The notes beneath the pieces are model-generated. The model saw only the letters and a list, made by a program, of their open reading frames with translations, did not search any database and had not been told where the DNA came from. The translations under genes were made by a program, and so were the position numbers. 64,000 bases of DNA from Fontivivens sp964399735 (GTDB lineage Bacteria; Zhuqueibacterota; Zhuqueibacteria; Residuimicrobiales; Krinioviventaceae): positions 1 to 64,000 of the forward strand of contig CAYNSO010000001.1 in assembly GCA_964399735.1 (NCBI GenBank), in the 5' to 3' direction. Positions 18,109 to 26,492 of this stretch are shown in pieces. Every line of letters starts with the position of its first letter. Position 1 is the first letter of the stretch.

Positions 18109-18160
18109 GGGCTGGACCCCTTGAGGGAAGCCCATTACCGCTGACTGAATGAAGCGGTAA
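18109..18160 (+). promoter_or_regulatory. Two adjacent stem-loops in the flgE leader
   Basis: The first hairpin pairs GGGCT (18109-18113) with AGCCC (18129-18133) around an inner CCC/GGG stem with a TTGA loop. The second pairs TTACCGC (18135-18141) with GCGGTAA (18154-18160) around a 12-base loop. Both lie 10-75 bases before a strong AGGAGG site for flgE. The arrangement suggests RNA-level control or a processing or pausing site for hook protein. It matches no riboswitch consensus I know. Confidence 0.5.
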
Positions 18161-18183
18161 GTAACTTCTTTAGGAGGTATACA

Positions 18184-20211
18184 ATGTTACGTTCTATGTT
18201 TGCCGGGGTTTCGGGATTACAAAATCATCAAACCGAATTAGATGTTATTGGTAATAATATTGCCAACGTAAATACCAAAGGTTATAAAGCCGGGCGAGTT
18301 AATTTTAAAGAAAATTTGTCCCAGGCATTATCTGTTGGTTCCAAACCGACCACAAATAAAGGTGGTATTAACCCCCTGTATGTTGGTATTGGTATGTCAA
18401 TAGGAGGAATTGATAAAGTATTCACCCAGGGTGACCTGGAATATACAGGTAATCGTCTGGATCTTGCTATCCAGGGCGACGCTTTTTTCCTGTTGAGCGA
18501 TGGTAAGCAGGAGTACTTTACCCGTGTTGGTAATTTTACTACTGACAGTAACGGATATATTGTTTATGGAAATACCGGGTTGCGGGTGCAGGGCCGGGTG
18601 GCGGGGGCAACAGGTGATATTTCAAATGTCACCCGTATTCAAAGTATTGCTTTGCCGTTTGGTCAAAAAGCGCCTGCCAAGGCGACTCAAGAAGTGCAGT
18701 TAACCGGTAATCTGGATTCGAATACGAACAAGGTATCCAAAGTGTTGGCTGCTTCTTATTCAAAAAATGCAACCTTGACCAGCATTGGTTCCTGGGCTGA
18801 CGTGCTGACTGCCAACCCCGCCGGTTTGGTAATTGACGCCACCAACAATCAATTGGATTTGGTTATTGACGATGATGCTGTTGGAACAATCTCGGCAACA
18901 ATTAACCTGACCCAGGGAACTTATGGCACCTTGAAGGAAGTTGTAGCGGAAATCAACAACCAGATTGGCGCTAACCGCACCATCAGCGGTGAAATAATTG
19001 CAGAGGTTTACACAGATAGCGGAAATGATTATTTGCGCGTTCGGACAAAGGATTCCGGAGGCTCGGATACTCATATTACATTAAGCGGATCTTTTTCGGG
19101 TGCGGCAACAACCCTTGATATATCGGGTACCGGTACAGGTACTACTGCGGCAACTTATTTAACAGAGATTCCGTTTTTTGAAGGTCATTTAACTGATGGC
19201 GATGTAATAAAAATTAGCGGCGCAGATAAATCCGGGTTTGGCCGTACCGGAAGTTTTACCTTTCAGGCCGATGCCGATGGCCTTGGTAACCCCAGTACCC
19301 TGGGCGATTTGATTGCTGCAATTGATAATGTTTTTCCAGGCGCTGAAATTTTTGTCGACAACGATGGAAATTTGACTGTTACCGATACAGAAGCCGGTGT
19401 TTCTGAACGCACCTGCGCAATTACCTTGACAGATTCTAACTTTAACTCTATTTCAACTCCAACCTTTAATACCAGAATCGAAGGACGGGATGCCGGCGAG
19501 CATCAAACCAGTATAGAGATATATGACTCGAAAGGAAAACCGCATACTTTGCAAATTTTCTTTACCAATATCTCGTCTCTCACTGATCCTGATTTATGGC
19601 GTTGGGAATGTACTATTGATAATGGCACAATAGAAGCAGCGGCCGGAAACCGTGGTTATATGAAATTCAACCCTGACGGCAGCTTGTCGGCAATCGAAAC
19701 CGAAGATGGTTTACCGTTGACATTTGAGCCGGGCGAGGGTTCCGCAACCATGGAAATAACTCTTGACCCTGGTCAGGCTGGTTATTTTAACGGACTGACA
19801 CAATTCAACAGCACGACCTCTGCGGTGCCAAATATGCAGGATGGCTATGGAATGGGTGAATTATATGATTACTCTTTTGATGAAACCGGCACAATCACCG
19901 GCCATTTTACCAATGGTGTAAGTCAAACGATTGCTCAAATTGCAGTAGCCACAGTGAACAACCCGCAGGGTTTTGAACAGGTTGGTGAAAACTTGTTCCA
20001 GATTGGCGCCAATAGCGGCATGCCGGTGCGCGGCTGGGCAGGCTCAACAATTCAAACAGAAATATCCCCGGAAACCCTGGAAATGTCCAACGTTGATTTG
20101 GCATCAGAGTTTGCCAAGATGATCATTTCACAACGTGGCTTCCAGGCCAACTCGCGGGTTATTGCCACTGCTGATACATTATTAAATGAAATTGTACAAT
20201 TGAAACGTTAA
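18184..20211 (+). CDS. flgE: Flagellar hook protein FlgE
   Basis: 675 residues, within the wide size range of hook proteins. The N-terminus MLRSMFAGVSGLQNHQTELD, then NNIANVNTKGYKAGRVNF, is the D0 signature. GDLEYTGNRLDLAIQGDAFF and RVGNFTTDSNGYIV mark the conserved shell. The C-terminus SNVDLASEFAKMIISQRGFQ completes the D0 coil. The central 350 residues are an expanded surface domain with Gly/Thr/Asp-rich repeats. A strong AGGAGG lies 6 bases upstream. The gene is preceded by two hairpins and followed by a strong terminator, ending the operon. Confidence 0.95.
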   Translation: MLRSMFAGVSGLQNHQTELDVIGNNIANVNTKGYKAGRVNFKENLSQALSVGSKPTTNKGGINPLYVGIGMSIGGIDKVFTQGDLEYTGNRLDLAIQGDAFFLLSDGKQEYFTRVGNFTTDSNGYIVYGNTGLRVQGRVAGATGDISNVTRIQSIALPFGQKAPAKATQEVQLTGNLDSNTNKVSKVLAASYSKNATLTSIGSWADVLTANPAGLVIDATNNQLDLVIDDDAVGTISATINLTQGTYGTLKEVVAEINNQIGANRTISGEIIAEVYTDSGNDYLRVRTKDSGGSDTHITLSGSFSGAATTLDISGTGTGTTAATYLTEIPFFEGHLTDGDVIKISGADKSGFGRTGSFTFQADADGLGNPSTLGDLIAAIDNVFPGAEIFVDNDGNLTVTDTEAGVSERTCAITLTDSNFNSISTPTFNTRIEGRDAGEHQTSIEIYDSKGKPHTLQIFFTNISSLTDPDLWRWECTIDNGTIEAAAGNRGYMKFNPDGSLSAIETEDGLPLTFEPGEGSATMEITLDPGQAGYFNGLTQFNSTTSAVPNMQDGYGMGELYDYSFDETGTITGHFTNGVSQTIAQIAVATVNNPQGFEQVGENLFQIGANSGMPVRGWAGSTIQTEISPETLEMSNVDLASEFAKMIISQRGFQANSRVIATADTLLNEIVQLKR

Positions 20212-20221
20212 TGAACAATAT

Positions 20222-20247
20222 AACGGGCGCTCAAGGGCGCCCGTTTT
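20222..20247 (+). terminator. Strong rho-independent terminator after flgE
   Basis: AACGGGCGC and GCGCCCGTT form a perfect 9-bp GC-rich stem with a 6-base loop, ending in TTTT. It closes the flgB-flgE block before the motA promoter. Confidence 0.85.
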
Positions 20248-20276
20248 AATATTTATTTAATATATGCGAATTTAAT

Positions 20277-20303
20277 TCAAGTTTGGAAAAGGGAATCCGA
20301 TAA
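20277..20303 (+). promoter_or_regulatory. Sigma-28 (FliA) promoter of motAB
   Basis: TCAAGTTT, 11 bases, TCCGATAA. Compared with the consensus TAAAGTTT-N11-GCCGATAA it has one mismatch in each box and exact spacing. It lies between the flgE terminator and motA, where a late-class promoter is expected. Confidence 0.7.
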
Positions 20304-20365
20304 TAATAAAGTAAAGAACCAGGATTTCTGAACTATATATGAATTGTTATTTGGTCTAAGAAGTT

Positions 20366-21151
20366 ATGGACAAGTCGACTGTAATTGGAATAGTATCCGG
20401 CTTTTTGCTGATTCTCGTTTCTATATTCATGTCTCCAGGGTGGATATTTTTCTTTAATCTGCCATCCGCACTAATCGTTATTGGTGGAACAGTAGCATCA
20501 ACCTTGATTTGTTTTCCATTGACCGATATGTCAAAATTAATCAAAGTAGTAAAAAATGCTTTTACAGTAAAAATCGATACCGTTCAGGAGACAATCGAGT
20601 TTTGGTATGTATTATCCCGCAAAGCCAGAAAAGATGGTTTATTGGCATTGGAAGAAGATATATATGCAACCAATGACGGGTTTACCCGCAAGGGTATTCA
20701 GTTAATGGTGGATGGTATTAAAAAAGAAGTGATCAATGAGATTTTATTAATGGAACTGAGTTATATCGAAGAGCGGCATACCATTGGTCAAAAGATATTA
20801 AGAGTGATGGGTACTTATTCGCCTGCGTTCGGGATGATCGGTACTCTTATCGGTTTAATTCAGATGCTGCAATCTCTCAAAGATCCATCCGGAATTGGCG
20901 CCGGTATGGCAACAGCGCTGGTAACTACATTGTATGGTTCAATTTTAGCAAATCTTGTATTTTTACCAATGGCTACGAAATTGGAGCGACGCTCGCAACA
21001 GGAGATACAGATTAAACAATTGGTAATTAATGCAATCTATTCTATTCAAGCCGGTGACAACCCGCGCTTGTTAAACGAGAAATTATTATCCATCTTGTCG
21101 CCCAGTCTGCGTGATGAATCAACAGCAAATGACGGAGCCCTTGATGAGTGA
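20366..21151 (+). CDS. motA: Flagellar stator protein MotA (PomA-like)
   Basis: 261 residues with four membrane segments: two near the N-terminus (GIVSGFLLILVSIFM and ALIVIGGTVASTLICF) and two at about 150-210. The TM3/TM4 motifs PAFGMIGTLIGLIQML and GMATALVTTLYGSILANL resemble PomA-type stators, as does the cytoplasmic stretch DGLLALEE ... KGIQLMVDG. It forms the ion channel with MotB and pushes on FliG. It follows a sigma-28 promoter, and its last eight bases overlap motB. Sodium rather than proton use is suggested by the PomA-like motifs but not proven. Confidence 0.93.
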   Translation: MDKSTVIGIVSGFLLILVSIFMSPGWIFFFNLPSALIVIGGTVASTLICFPLTDMSKLIKVVKNAFTVKIDTVQETIEFWYVLSRKARKDGLLALEEDIYATNDGFTRKGIQLMVDGIKKEVINEILLMELSYIEERHTIGQKILRVMGTYSPAFGMIGTLIGLIQMLQSLKDPSGIGAGMATALVTTLYGSILANLVFLPMATKLERRSQQEIQIKQLVINAIYSIQAGDNPRLLNEKLLSILSPSLRDESTANDGALDE

Positions 21152-21911
21152 TGAAGTAAAACTTAAACAACCGGTTAAAAAGCCCAAAGCAGAGGAGAGG
21201 ACTGACACCTGGGTCACTACCTATGGTGATTTAATGAGTTTGTTGTTGACTTTTTTTATATTAATTGTTTCGTTTTCAAATACAGAATTGATAAAATTTC
21301 GTCAGGCAATGGGCGCGCTGCAAGGTTCTACCGGAGCGCTTACCGAGGCGCCCGGCCCCAGTGTTATCCCCAGGAATATAGTGCGGCCTGATTTTCAATC
21401 CAATATTAAAATGCGCAATGCAATTGAAGAATTGCTAGATGAGGTTGAAGAAGGATATGCTAATGAAGTTAAAAGTAATGCAATATCAATTGAAAAGGTG
21501 CACGATGGGCTTGTCATTCGCCTGGGAGATAATCTGGTATTTGAATCCGGGCAAGCGCAATTAAAATTGCAAGCGTTTAATCTATTGGATAAAATTAGTA
21601 AATTGATTTTGTTAAATGAGTTTAGTGTTGTGGTTGAGGGGCATACGGATAATATCCCCATGAAATCCGCCCAATATCCCTCAAATTGGGATCTCTCTGC
21701 AGCACGGGCTTTGAGTGTTTTAAAATATTTTACTGATTCCGCCGGTATTGATCCCAGTACTATTATTGCTATCGGTCGAGGTGAGTTCAAACCGATCGCG
21801 CCAAATGATAGTCCTGAAAATCGTGCTTTAAATCGCCGGGTTGAAATTTACCTGAATTATATGTACCTGAGCGGTAAGGAACTACTTGAAACAAGAAATT
21901 ATACGCAATAA
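21144..21911 (+). CDS. motB: Flagellar stator protein MotB (PomB-like)
   Basis: 255 residues. I chose the ATG at 21144 (GGAG upstream, eight-base overlap with motA) rather than an upstream ATG deep in motA. The single membrane segment contains the ion-carrying Asp29 in YGDLMSLLLTFFILIVSFS. The C-terminal OmpA-like peptidoglycan anchor has VVVEGHTDNIPM, then WDLSAARALSVLKYF and NRRVEIYL. The TM sequence is closer to PomB (DLMSLL...FF) than to enteric MotB. It anchors the stator around the rotor. Confidence 0.94.
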   Translation: MSDEVKLKQPVKKPKAEERTDTWVTTYGDLMSLLLTFFILIVSFSNTELIKFRQAMGALQGSTGALTEAPGPSVIPRNIVRPDFQSNIKMRNAIEELLDEVEEGYANEVKSNAISIEKVHDGLVIRLGDNLVFESGQAQLKLQAFNLLDKISKLILLNEFSVVVEGHTDNIPMKSAQYPSNWDLSAARALSVLKYFTDSAGIDPSTIIAIGRGEFKPIAPNDSPENRALNRRVEIYLNYMYLSGKELLETRNYTQ

Positions 21912-22140
21912 TAATTTTATATATATTGAAAGCTGTATAGTATTGTTCATTTTGAGTTATAGTAAAAAGAACCTGATTCTTTATAAATTTAATCTTTAAT
22001 GGAAACGGAATTCTGTTAATCATTTGTGTTGTTTAAGAACAGTAAGGAATTAATGTTACACCTGAATAATTACCGATAGAATTATACGAACTTGCCAAAC
22101 CAGATGTTAACAGGAGAAAAGAAACACCCGGAGATAATGA

Positions 22141-22794
22141 ATGAGAGACAACTGGAAAAAAATTTTAATATTTGCTGGTCTGATAATATTGCAAATTGGT
22201 TTGGCTTATGGTTTGGTAACATTTATTTTGCCCCCGGCTAAAGTAACAAATTTTGCAAGTAATAATACAAGTAACAAATCTGTAGACAAGGTCGAGTCCG
22301 CAACCATCAGCGCGGCTCCAGCAGATACCTTTGCTGATGTTGATGAGGGATCTACCGAATTACCTTCAGACGAACCGGATTCAACCATTAGTGAGGATGC
22401 CGAAATAGATTCAAATGCTGTTAATGCGTCTGTTATGATCGAAGGGATGGCTGACTTTTTAGAAGATGAATTAACCGAGAAGGATTTAAAAAACGCTTTT
22501 ACTTTTTCAATTGATGACTTGATTATTAACCCGGCTGAAACACGCGGTACAAGATATGTGGTGCTTTCTATAACTGCTGTTGCCAAAGGAAAAAATATTG
22601 ATTCCCGGTTAGAAGCAAAAATGCCGGCGATTAAAGATGCTTTAAATACACTTATTTCACGGAAAACAGTTTTATGGCTTTCTGATATTAATAACCGGCC
22701 GTTTTTGCGTGAAGAAATAAAAATGATGCTCGAAACCATCATTGGCGATGTTACGATATTGAGATTATATTTTACCAAATATATCTTCCAGTAA
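22141..22794 (+). CDS. fliL: Flagellar basal-body-associated protein FliL
   Basis: 217 residues. One membrane segment at about 8-27 (ILIFAGLIILQIGLAYGLVT) is followed by an acidic, Ser/Glu-rich periplasmic linker and a FliL domain: FSIDDLIINPAETRGTRYVV, VVLSITAVAKG and LWLSDINNRPFLREEIKMML. FliL rings surround stators and support torque at high load. The 229-bp gap after motB and AGGAGAAAAG upstream fit a separate start. It probably belongs to the motAB transcript. Confidence 0.88.
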   Translation: MRDNWKKILIFAGLIILQIGLAYGLVTFILPPAKVTNFASNNTSNKSVDKVESATISAAPADTFADVDEGSTELPSDEPDSTISEDAEIDSNAVNASVMIEGMADFLEDELTEKDLKNAFTFSIDDLIINPAETRGTRYVVLSITAVAKGKNIDSRLEAKMPAIKDALNTLISRKTVLWLSDINNRPFLREEIKMMLETIIGDVTILRLYFTKYIFQ

Positions 22795-23015
22795 AACCCT
22801 GTTGTTATACTCCTCAAATGCTGCCTGTAAGTGGGGGCAAGCATTATATGCCATACCTGATTAAGATATTGATGAATCATTATTTAGGCTAATTTATAGG
22901 TAAGAAATCCCGCTAATCAGGGAATTTTTTACCCATAATTTTCATTTTTCACTTTTTCTGTTTTTGATTTTCTTGAAAAACAAGGAGTTAAAAAAGACAG
23001 AAAAAAGCATTGAAA

Positions 23016-23030
23016 TGGCACAGCGTTTGT
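23016..23030 (+). promoter_or_regulatory. Candidate sigma-54 promoter upstream of fliM
   Basis: TGGCAC, 5 bases, TTGT. The -24 box is perfect and the spacing is right; the -12 C is replaced by T. It would start transcription near 23042, about 48 bases before fliM, in a 295-bp gap after fliL. That gap also holds imperfect hairpins at about 22817-22845 and 22911-22930, the latter followed by six Ts. Confidence 0.6.
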
Positions 23031-23089
23031 TAATGATTGTATGAACTCTATAATTTCAAAAAATACTATCAACAAATCTGATTGGTGAA

Positions 23090-23986
23090 ATGCGCAAAAA
23101 TATCAAAGTCTCTCTCTATGATTTCCGGCATCCCCGGCGATTAACCAAAGAGCAACGTTCTGCACTATCGCTTGTATACGAAGCCTATGCCAAATTACTG
23201 GGCGCTTATTTTACTACATTATTACGAACCCTGACAGATGTTCAACTGGTTCGAATTGATGAATCCATGTTTGGCGATTTTATTGGCTCGCGTACCGAAC
23301 CCGATGGCTTGTGTATTTTTACGACTAATAAATCTGATCAACCGGGTATATTTGAAATGCCACCCGAATTTATTTTTTTAATCATCGACCGGTTATTTGG
23401 CGGTCAAAGTTTACCCAAATTTCTTAACCGCCCCAATACTGCTATTGAAAAGAATATTATCACCCGGGTTCTGGACAGAATGTTGCAAATGCTGGATCGT
23501 GCATGGTACAACATGCTGGCAGTTGAATCGACTGTAAAATCATTTGAAACAAACCCCTATATGGCACAGGTGGTTGGAAGAAGCGAACCGACTATTCTGG
23601 TTATTTACGATGTTACGTTACAAAAAGATCGCTATCAACTAAATATTTGTCTTCCTATACCGATGATGGGCCCATTTTTCAAAGCAATTAAAGAGTGGAC
23701 AATATCTATCAAGACGCAGGAAGCTGCTATTTACCAACGGGAACAAATGCAAGAGACTGTACTCCGCACTGAATTTCCGTTTGTGGTAAAGCTTGGCAAG
23801 GCAAAATTAAAATTTCAAGAGTTGCTGGATTTGAATGTTGGAGATGTTGTATTATTAAACCAGTGGGTACAAAAGCCTCTGGATATTGCCGTTGATGATG
23901 CTGTAAAATTTCGGGGAATTCCCGGAATACGTAACAACCGAAAGTCCATTAAAATAACCGATGTTGTTAAAAGTGTTACCTCGTAA
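23090..23986 (+). CDS. fliM: Flagellar motor switch protein FliM, lacking the usual N-terminal CheY-docking segment
   Basis: 298 residues. The body is clear FliM: YDFRHPRRLTKEQRSALSLV at 10-29, the CheC-like middle domain, and a C-terminal SpoA domain (VKLGKAKLKFQELLDLNVGD). Typical FliM begins with an LSQxEIDALL segment about 30 residues before YDFRRP, which binds CheY-P. Here only nine residues precede the Tyr. Upstream in the same frame is a short stretch (KILSTNLIGE) without ATG, GTG or TTG. In another frame, 23041 opens MNSIISKNTINKSDW, which weakly resembles the docking peptide, but it stops at TGA one base before the fliM ATG. The ribosome-binding site is poor, so the true start is uncertain. 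Confidence 0.88.
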   Translation: MRKNIKVSLYDFRHPRRLTKEQRSALSLVYEAYAKLLGAYFTTLLRTLTDVQLVRIDESMFGDFIGSRTEPDGLCIFTTNKSDQPGIFEMPPEFIFLIIDRLFGGQSLPKFLNRPNTAIEKNIITRVLDRMLQMLDRAWYNMLAVESTVKSFETNPYMAQVVGRSEPTILVIYDVTLQKDRYQLNICLPIPMMGPFFKAIKEWTISIKTQEAAIYQREQMQETVLRTEFPFVVKLGKAKLKFQELLDLNVGDVVLLNQWVQKPLDIAVDDAVKFRGIPGIRNNRKSIKITDVVKSVTS

Positions 23987-24015
23987 TGTGGTATTTTTAA
24001 TAAAGGAGATCTGTT

Positions 24016-24897
24016 TTGAAACAGGATGCAATTACAAAAAGTATGGCCGATTTTGATGATATGTTGCTTACCCAGGCTTCCAATCTCTTGGAAACAATCT
24101 TTAACGAACCTGTACAAATCTCTGTTGATGAGACCAAGGTTTTTGACATGGAAGAGGTGCGAAATTTTGTAAGCCCACAAGCCATTCGTGTTGATTTTAT
24201 TGTTAAAGAAAAAAACAAGGGATTTGTCTATCTCGCTAATGAAAATTTACTACCCGAATTGGCCGCGTATTTGCGGAGTGAAGGTAAGGGAGCATCAAAA
24301 GTACCGGATTCCATGCAATTACTGCTTGATGTTGCTGAACAACTTACTATGATAAAAAAGCAATGTTTTGAACAAGTGTTGCATAAAAGAACTGAAATGA
24401 ATAATCCCAATGTTTTAATGTGGAATGGCAAAATTGAACTGGCATTTAATGACAGTCTGGTGACCTTTTTTACTGCAAAAATCGGTTCCGGCACAAGTTT
24501 TTCATTCATCCGCATAACCCCGCAAATTATTACAAATAATTATTTCAACGTTGTTGATTTGGGAGACGATCAATATGATGGCCGGAAAGGTGAATTTGAG
24601 GAATTTGGCGATTCAGCGGCTAATGTTGATGCCCAGCAATCAATTGATTTTATTCATGACCTGGAATTGCTAGTTACTGTTGAACTGGGCCGGATAACCA
24701 TGACTCTTAAGGACATGCTGGCTTTGGGGCCCGGTAGTATTGTTGAGCTTAATAAATTTGCCGGTGAACCGGTTGAAGTTTATGTGAATAACAAAAAATT
24801 TGCCGAAGGCGAAGTTGTGGTTATCGATCAAAACTTTGCTGTGCGCATTACTTCACTGGTAGCCAAACGAGATCGTTTCGCATCACTGCGAACCTGA
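24016..24897 (+). CDS. fliN: Flagellar switch protein FliN/FliY with N-terminal CheC/CheX-like domain
   Basis: 293 residues, far longer than enteric FliN (about 137). A CheC/CheX-like domain covers roughly 15-175, and a SpoA domain sits at the C-terminus (LLVTVELGRITMTLKDMLAL, then NKFAGEPVEVYVNNKKFAEG). This is FliY-like architecture. The helix that would carry a phosphatase ExxN motif reads VAEQLTMIKKQ, so the catalytic Asn appears lost. There is no N-terminal EIDALL peptide as in Bacillus FliY. AAAGGAGAT precedes a TTG codon at 24016. It forms the lower C-ring with FliM. Confidence 0.88.
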   Translation: MKQDAITKSMADFDDMLLTQASNLLETIFNEPVQISVDETKVFDMEEVRNFVSPQAIRVDFIVKEKNKGFVYLANENLLPELAAYLRSEGKGASKVPDSMQLLLDVAEQLTMIKKQCFEQVLHKRTEMNNPNVLMWNGKIELAFNDSLVTFFTAKIGSGTSFSFIRITPQIITNNYFNVVDLGDDQYDGRKGEFEEFGDSAANVDAQQSIDFIHDLELLVTVELGRITMTLKDMLALGPGSIVELNKFAGEPVEVYVNNKKFAEGEVVVIDQNFAVRITSLVAKRDRFASLRT

Positions 24898-24920
24898 CAT
24901 TAATCAAGGTTAATTGCTAA

Positions 24921-25436
24921 ATGTTTATAAATTATTCACATATTCATCGGCATGGGTCTTTTCTATTTTTTGTGATTTTGTTGTTAGCCCTAACCGGACT
25001 TGCCTTTTCAGCGGAGGCTGACAGTACATTTGTTAATTCTTTGAGTCAACCGGATATGCAAAATGCAGGTGAATTGCAATTTGGCAACGCCATATTACGC
25101 ACTATTTTTGCGTTGTTCCTGGTAATTCTGGTTCTGGTAATTTTTTTACTTGGTTTACGGTGGCTGCAAAATCAAACCCGTTCATCTGCAACTCGTCTCC
25201 ATACTATGAAAGTACAGGACACATTGACTCTGGGACCCAAAAAACAGTTGTTTCTTGTACAGGTACTTGACCGAATGTTGCTGGTTGGTTCTGCAGAAAA
25301 CAGTATAACATTGCTTTGCGAGTTAACGAACGAAGAAAAATTGAAAATTGAGGAAAAGAACAGCAGCAAACCACAATCATTTTCCAAAACCCTGGCAAGC
25401 CAGATTGCAAAATTAGGTGGAGCACAGAAAAGTTGA
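24921..25436 (+). CDS. fliO: Flagellar export assembly protein FliO
   Basis: 171 residues. A signal-like segment at about 13-33 (FLFFVILLLALTGLAFSAEA) is followed by a second membrane helix (RTIFALFLVILVLVIFLLGL). A cytoplasmic domain follows with MKVQDTLTLGPKKQLFLVQV and LDRMLLVGSAENSITLL, the conserved FliO core. FliO helps assemble the FliP ring of the export gate. The stop overlaps the TTG start of fliP, so the two are coupled. Confidence 0.88.
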   Translation: MFINYSHIHRHGSFLFFVILLLALTGLAFSAEADSTFVNSLSQPDMQNAGELQFGNAILRTIFALFLVILVLVIFLLGLRWLQNQTRSSATRLHTMKVQDTLTLGPKKQLFLVQVLDRMLLVGSAENSITLLCELTNEEKLKIEEKNSSKPQSFSKTLASQIAKLGGAQKS

Positions 25437-26200
25437 AAATAGCAGGCAAAATAAATAAAAGCAAAATATGGATTTTCAGCATAATCGTACTGATTTTTCT
25501 GATACCGGCTTTGTCATTCAGCCAGACGATCCCCAAGGTCACAATCGGAATCGACCAGGCACAAAAACCCGGCGATGTTGCTGTGACATTGCAAATCATT
25601 TTGCTCTTGACGATATTGTCTCTGGCGCCGGCAATACTAATAATGGTTACATCCTTTACGCGGGTGATGATCATTTTTTCATTTCTGCGTAATGCTCTGG
25701 GTACCCAGCAGACGCCGCCGACACAGGTTTTAGTAGGGTTGGCGGTATTTTTAACTGTATTTATTATGACGCCTGTCTGGCAAGAAATTAACAGCACGGC
25801 ATTGCAGCCATACCTCGATCAAAGAATATCGCAAAGTCAGGCATTTCAAAATGCCATGTCGCCGGTACGCAATTTTATGTTTCAGCAAACCCGTGAAAAG
25901 GATTTAGGGCTTTTTTTAAAAATGGCCAATCTTCCCAAACCGGAGAATATCAGTCAAGTACCAACTTTTGTTTTAATACCGGCATTTATAATCAGTGAGT
26001 TCCGAATTGCATTTCAAATTGGTTTTCTTTTATATATACCATTTTTAATGCTCGATATGATTGTGGCCAGCGTTTTAATGTCAATGGGTATGATGATGCT
26101 GCCCCCGGTGATGATTTCATTACCATTTAAATTATTATTATTTGTTCTGGTTGATGGCTGGTATTTGATCGTAGAATCAATAATAACCGGATTCAAGTGA
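25433..26200 (+). CDS. fliP: Flagellar export gate protein FliP
   Basis: 255 residues, starting at a TTG that overlaps the fliO stop; no in-frame ATG is available before the signal segment. There is an N-terminal cleavable-type signal (WIFSIIVLIFLIPALSFSQ). Then come the FliP family motifs: LAPAILIMVTSFTRVMIIFS, LRNALGTQQTPPTQVLVGLA and the C-terminal MLDMIVASVLMSMGMMMLPP. Five FliP subunits form the core of the export channel with FliQ and FliR. Confidence 0.95.
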   Translation: MKIAGKINKSKIWIFSIIVLIFLIPALSFSQTIPKVTIGIDQAQKPGDVAVTLQIILLLTILSLAPAILIMVTSFTRVMIIFSFLRNALGTQQTPPTQVLVGLAVFLTVFIMTPVWQEINSTALQPYLDQRISQSQAFQNAMSPVRNFMFQQTREKDLGLFLKMANLPKPENISQVPTFVLIPAFIISEFRIAFQIGFLLYIPFLMLDMIVASVLMSMGMMMLPPVMISLPFKLLLFVLVDGWYLIVESIITGFK

Positions 26201-26213
26201 ACTGGAGTATAGG

Positions 26214-26483
26214 ATGACCCAAGAATTTGTACTGGAACTGGCAAACCGTGCGATTATGACCACATTAATTATATCTGCACCATTGTTATTAGCAGGATTG
26301 ATCGTTGGTTTGGTAGTATCCATTTTACAGGCTGTAACGCAAATCCATGAAATGACATTGACATTCATTCCAAAAATTATTGCAATAATATTTACAATGT
26401 TATTATTGCTGCCTTGGATGATAGGCAAAATGGTAGCTTTTACAACAAATATTTTTACAGCAATTCCATCAATAAGTAACTGA
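26214..26483 (+). CDS. fliQ: Flagellar export gate protein FliQ
   Basis: 89 residues, the normal FliQ length. Two membrane helices: LIISAPLLLAGLIVGLVVSI and KIIAIIFTMLLLLPWMIGKM, with the conserved QAVTQIHEMTLTFIPK loop between them. Four FliQ subunits wrap the FliP/FliR core. The gene is 13 bp after fliP and 9 bp before fliR. Confidence 0.95.
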   Translation: MTQEFVLELANRAIMTTLIISAPLLLAGLIVGLVVSILQAVTQIHEMTLTFIPKIIAIIFTMLLLLPWMIGKMVAFTTNIFTAIPSISN

Positions 26484-26492
26484 AAGTAAGCA

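Noticed and set aside
18109..18160. c-di-GMP or other known riboswitch before flgE
   Set aside because: The conserved GEMM core bases are absent and no other riboswitch consensus fits; only two plain hairpins are supported.
22051..22079. Sigma-28-like element upstream of fliL (ACCGATAG)
   Set aside because: The -10 has two mismatches and no TAAA lies at the right distance.
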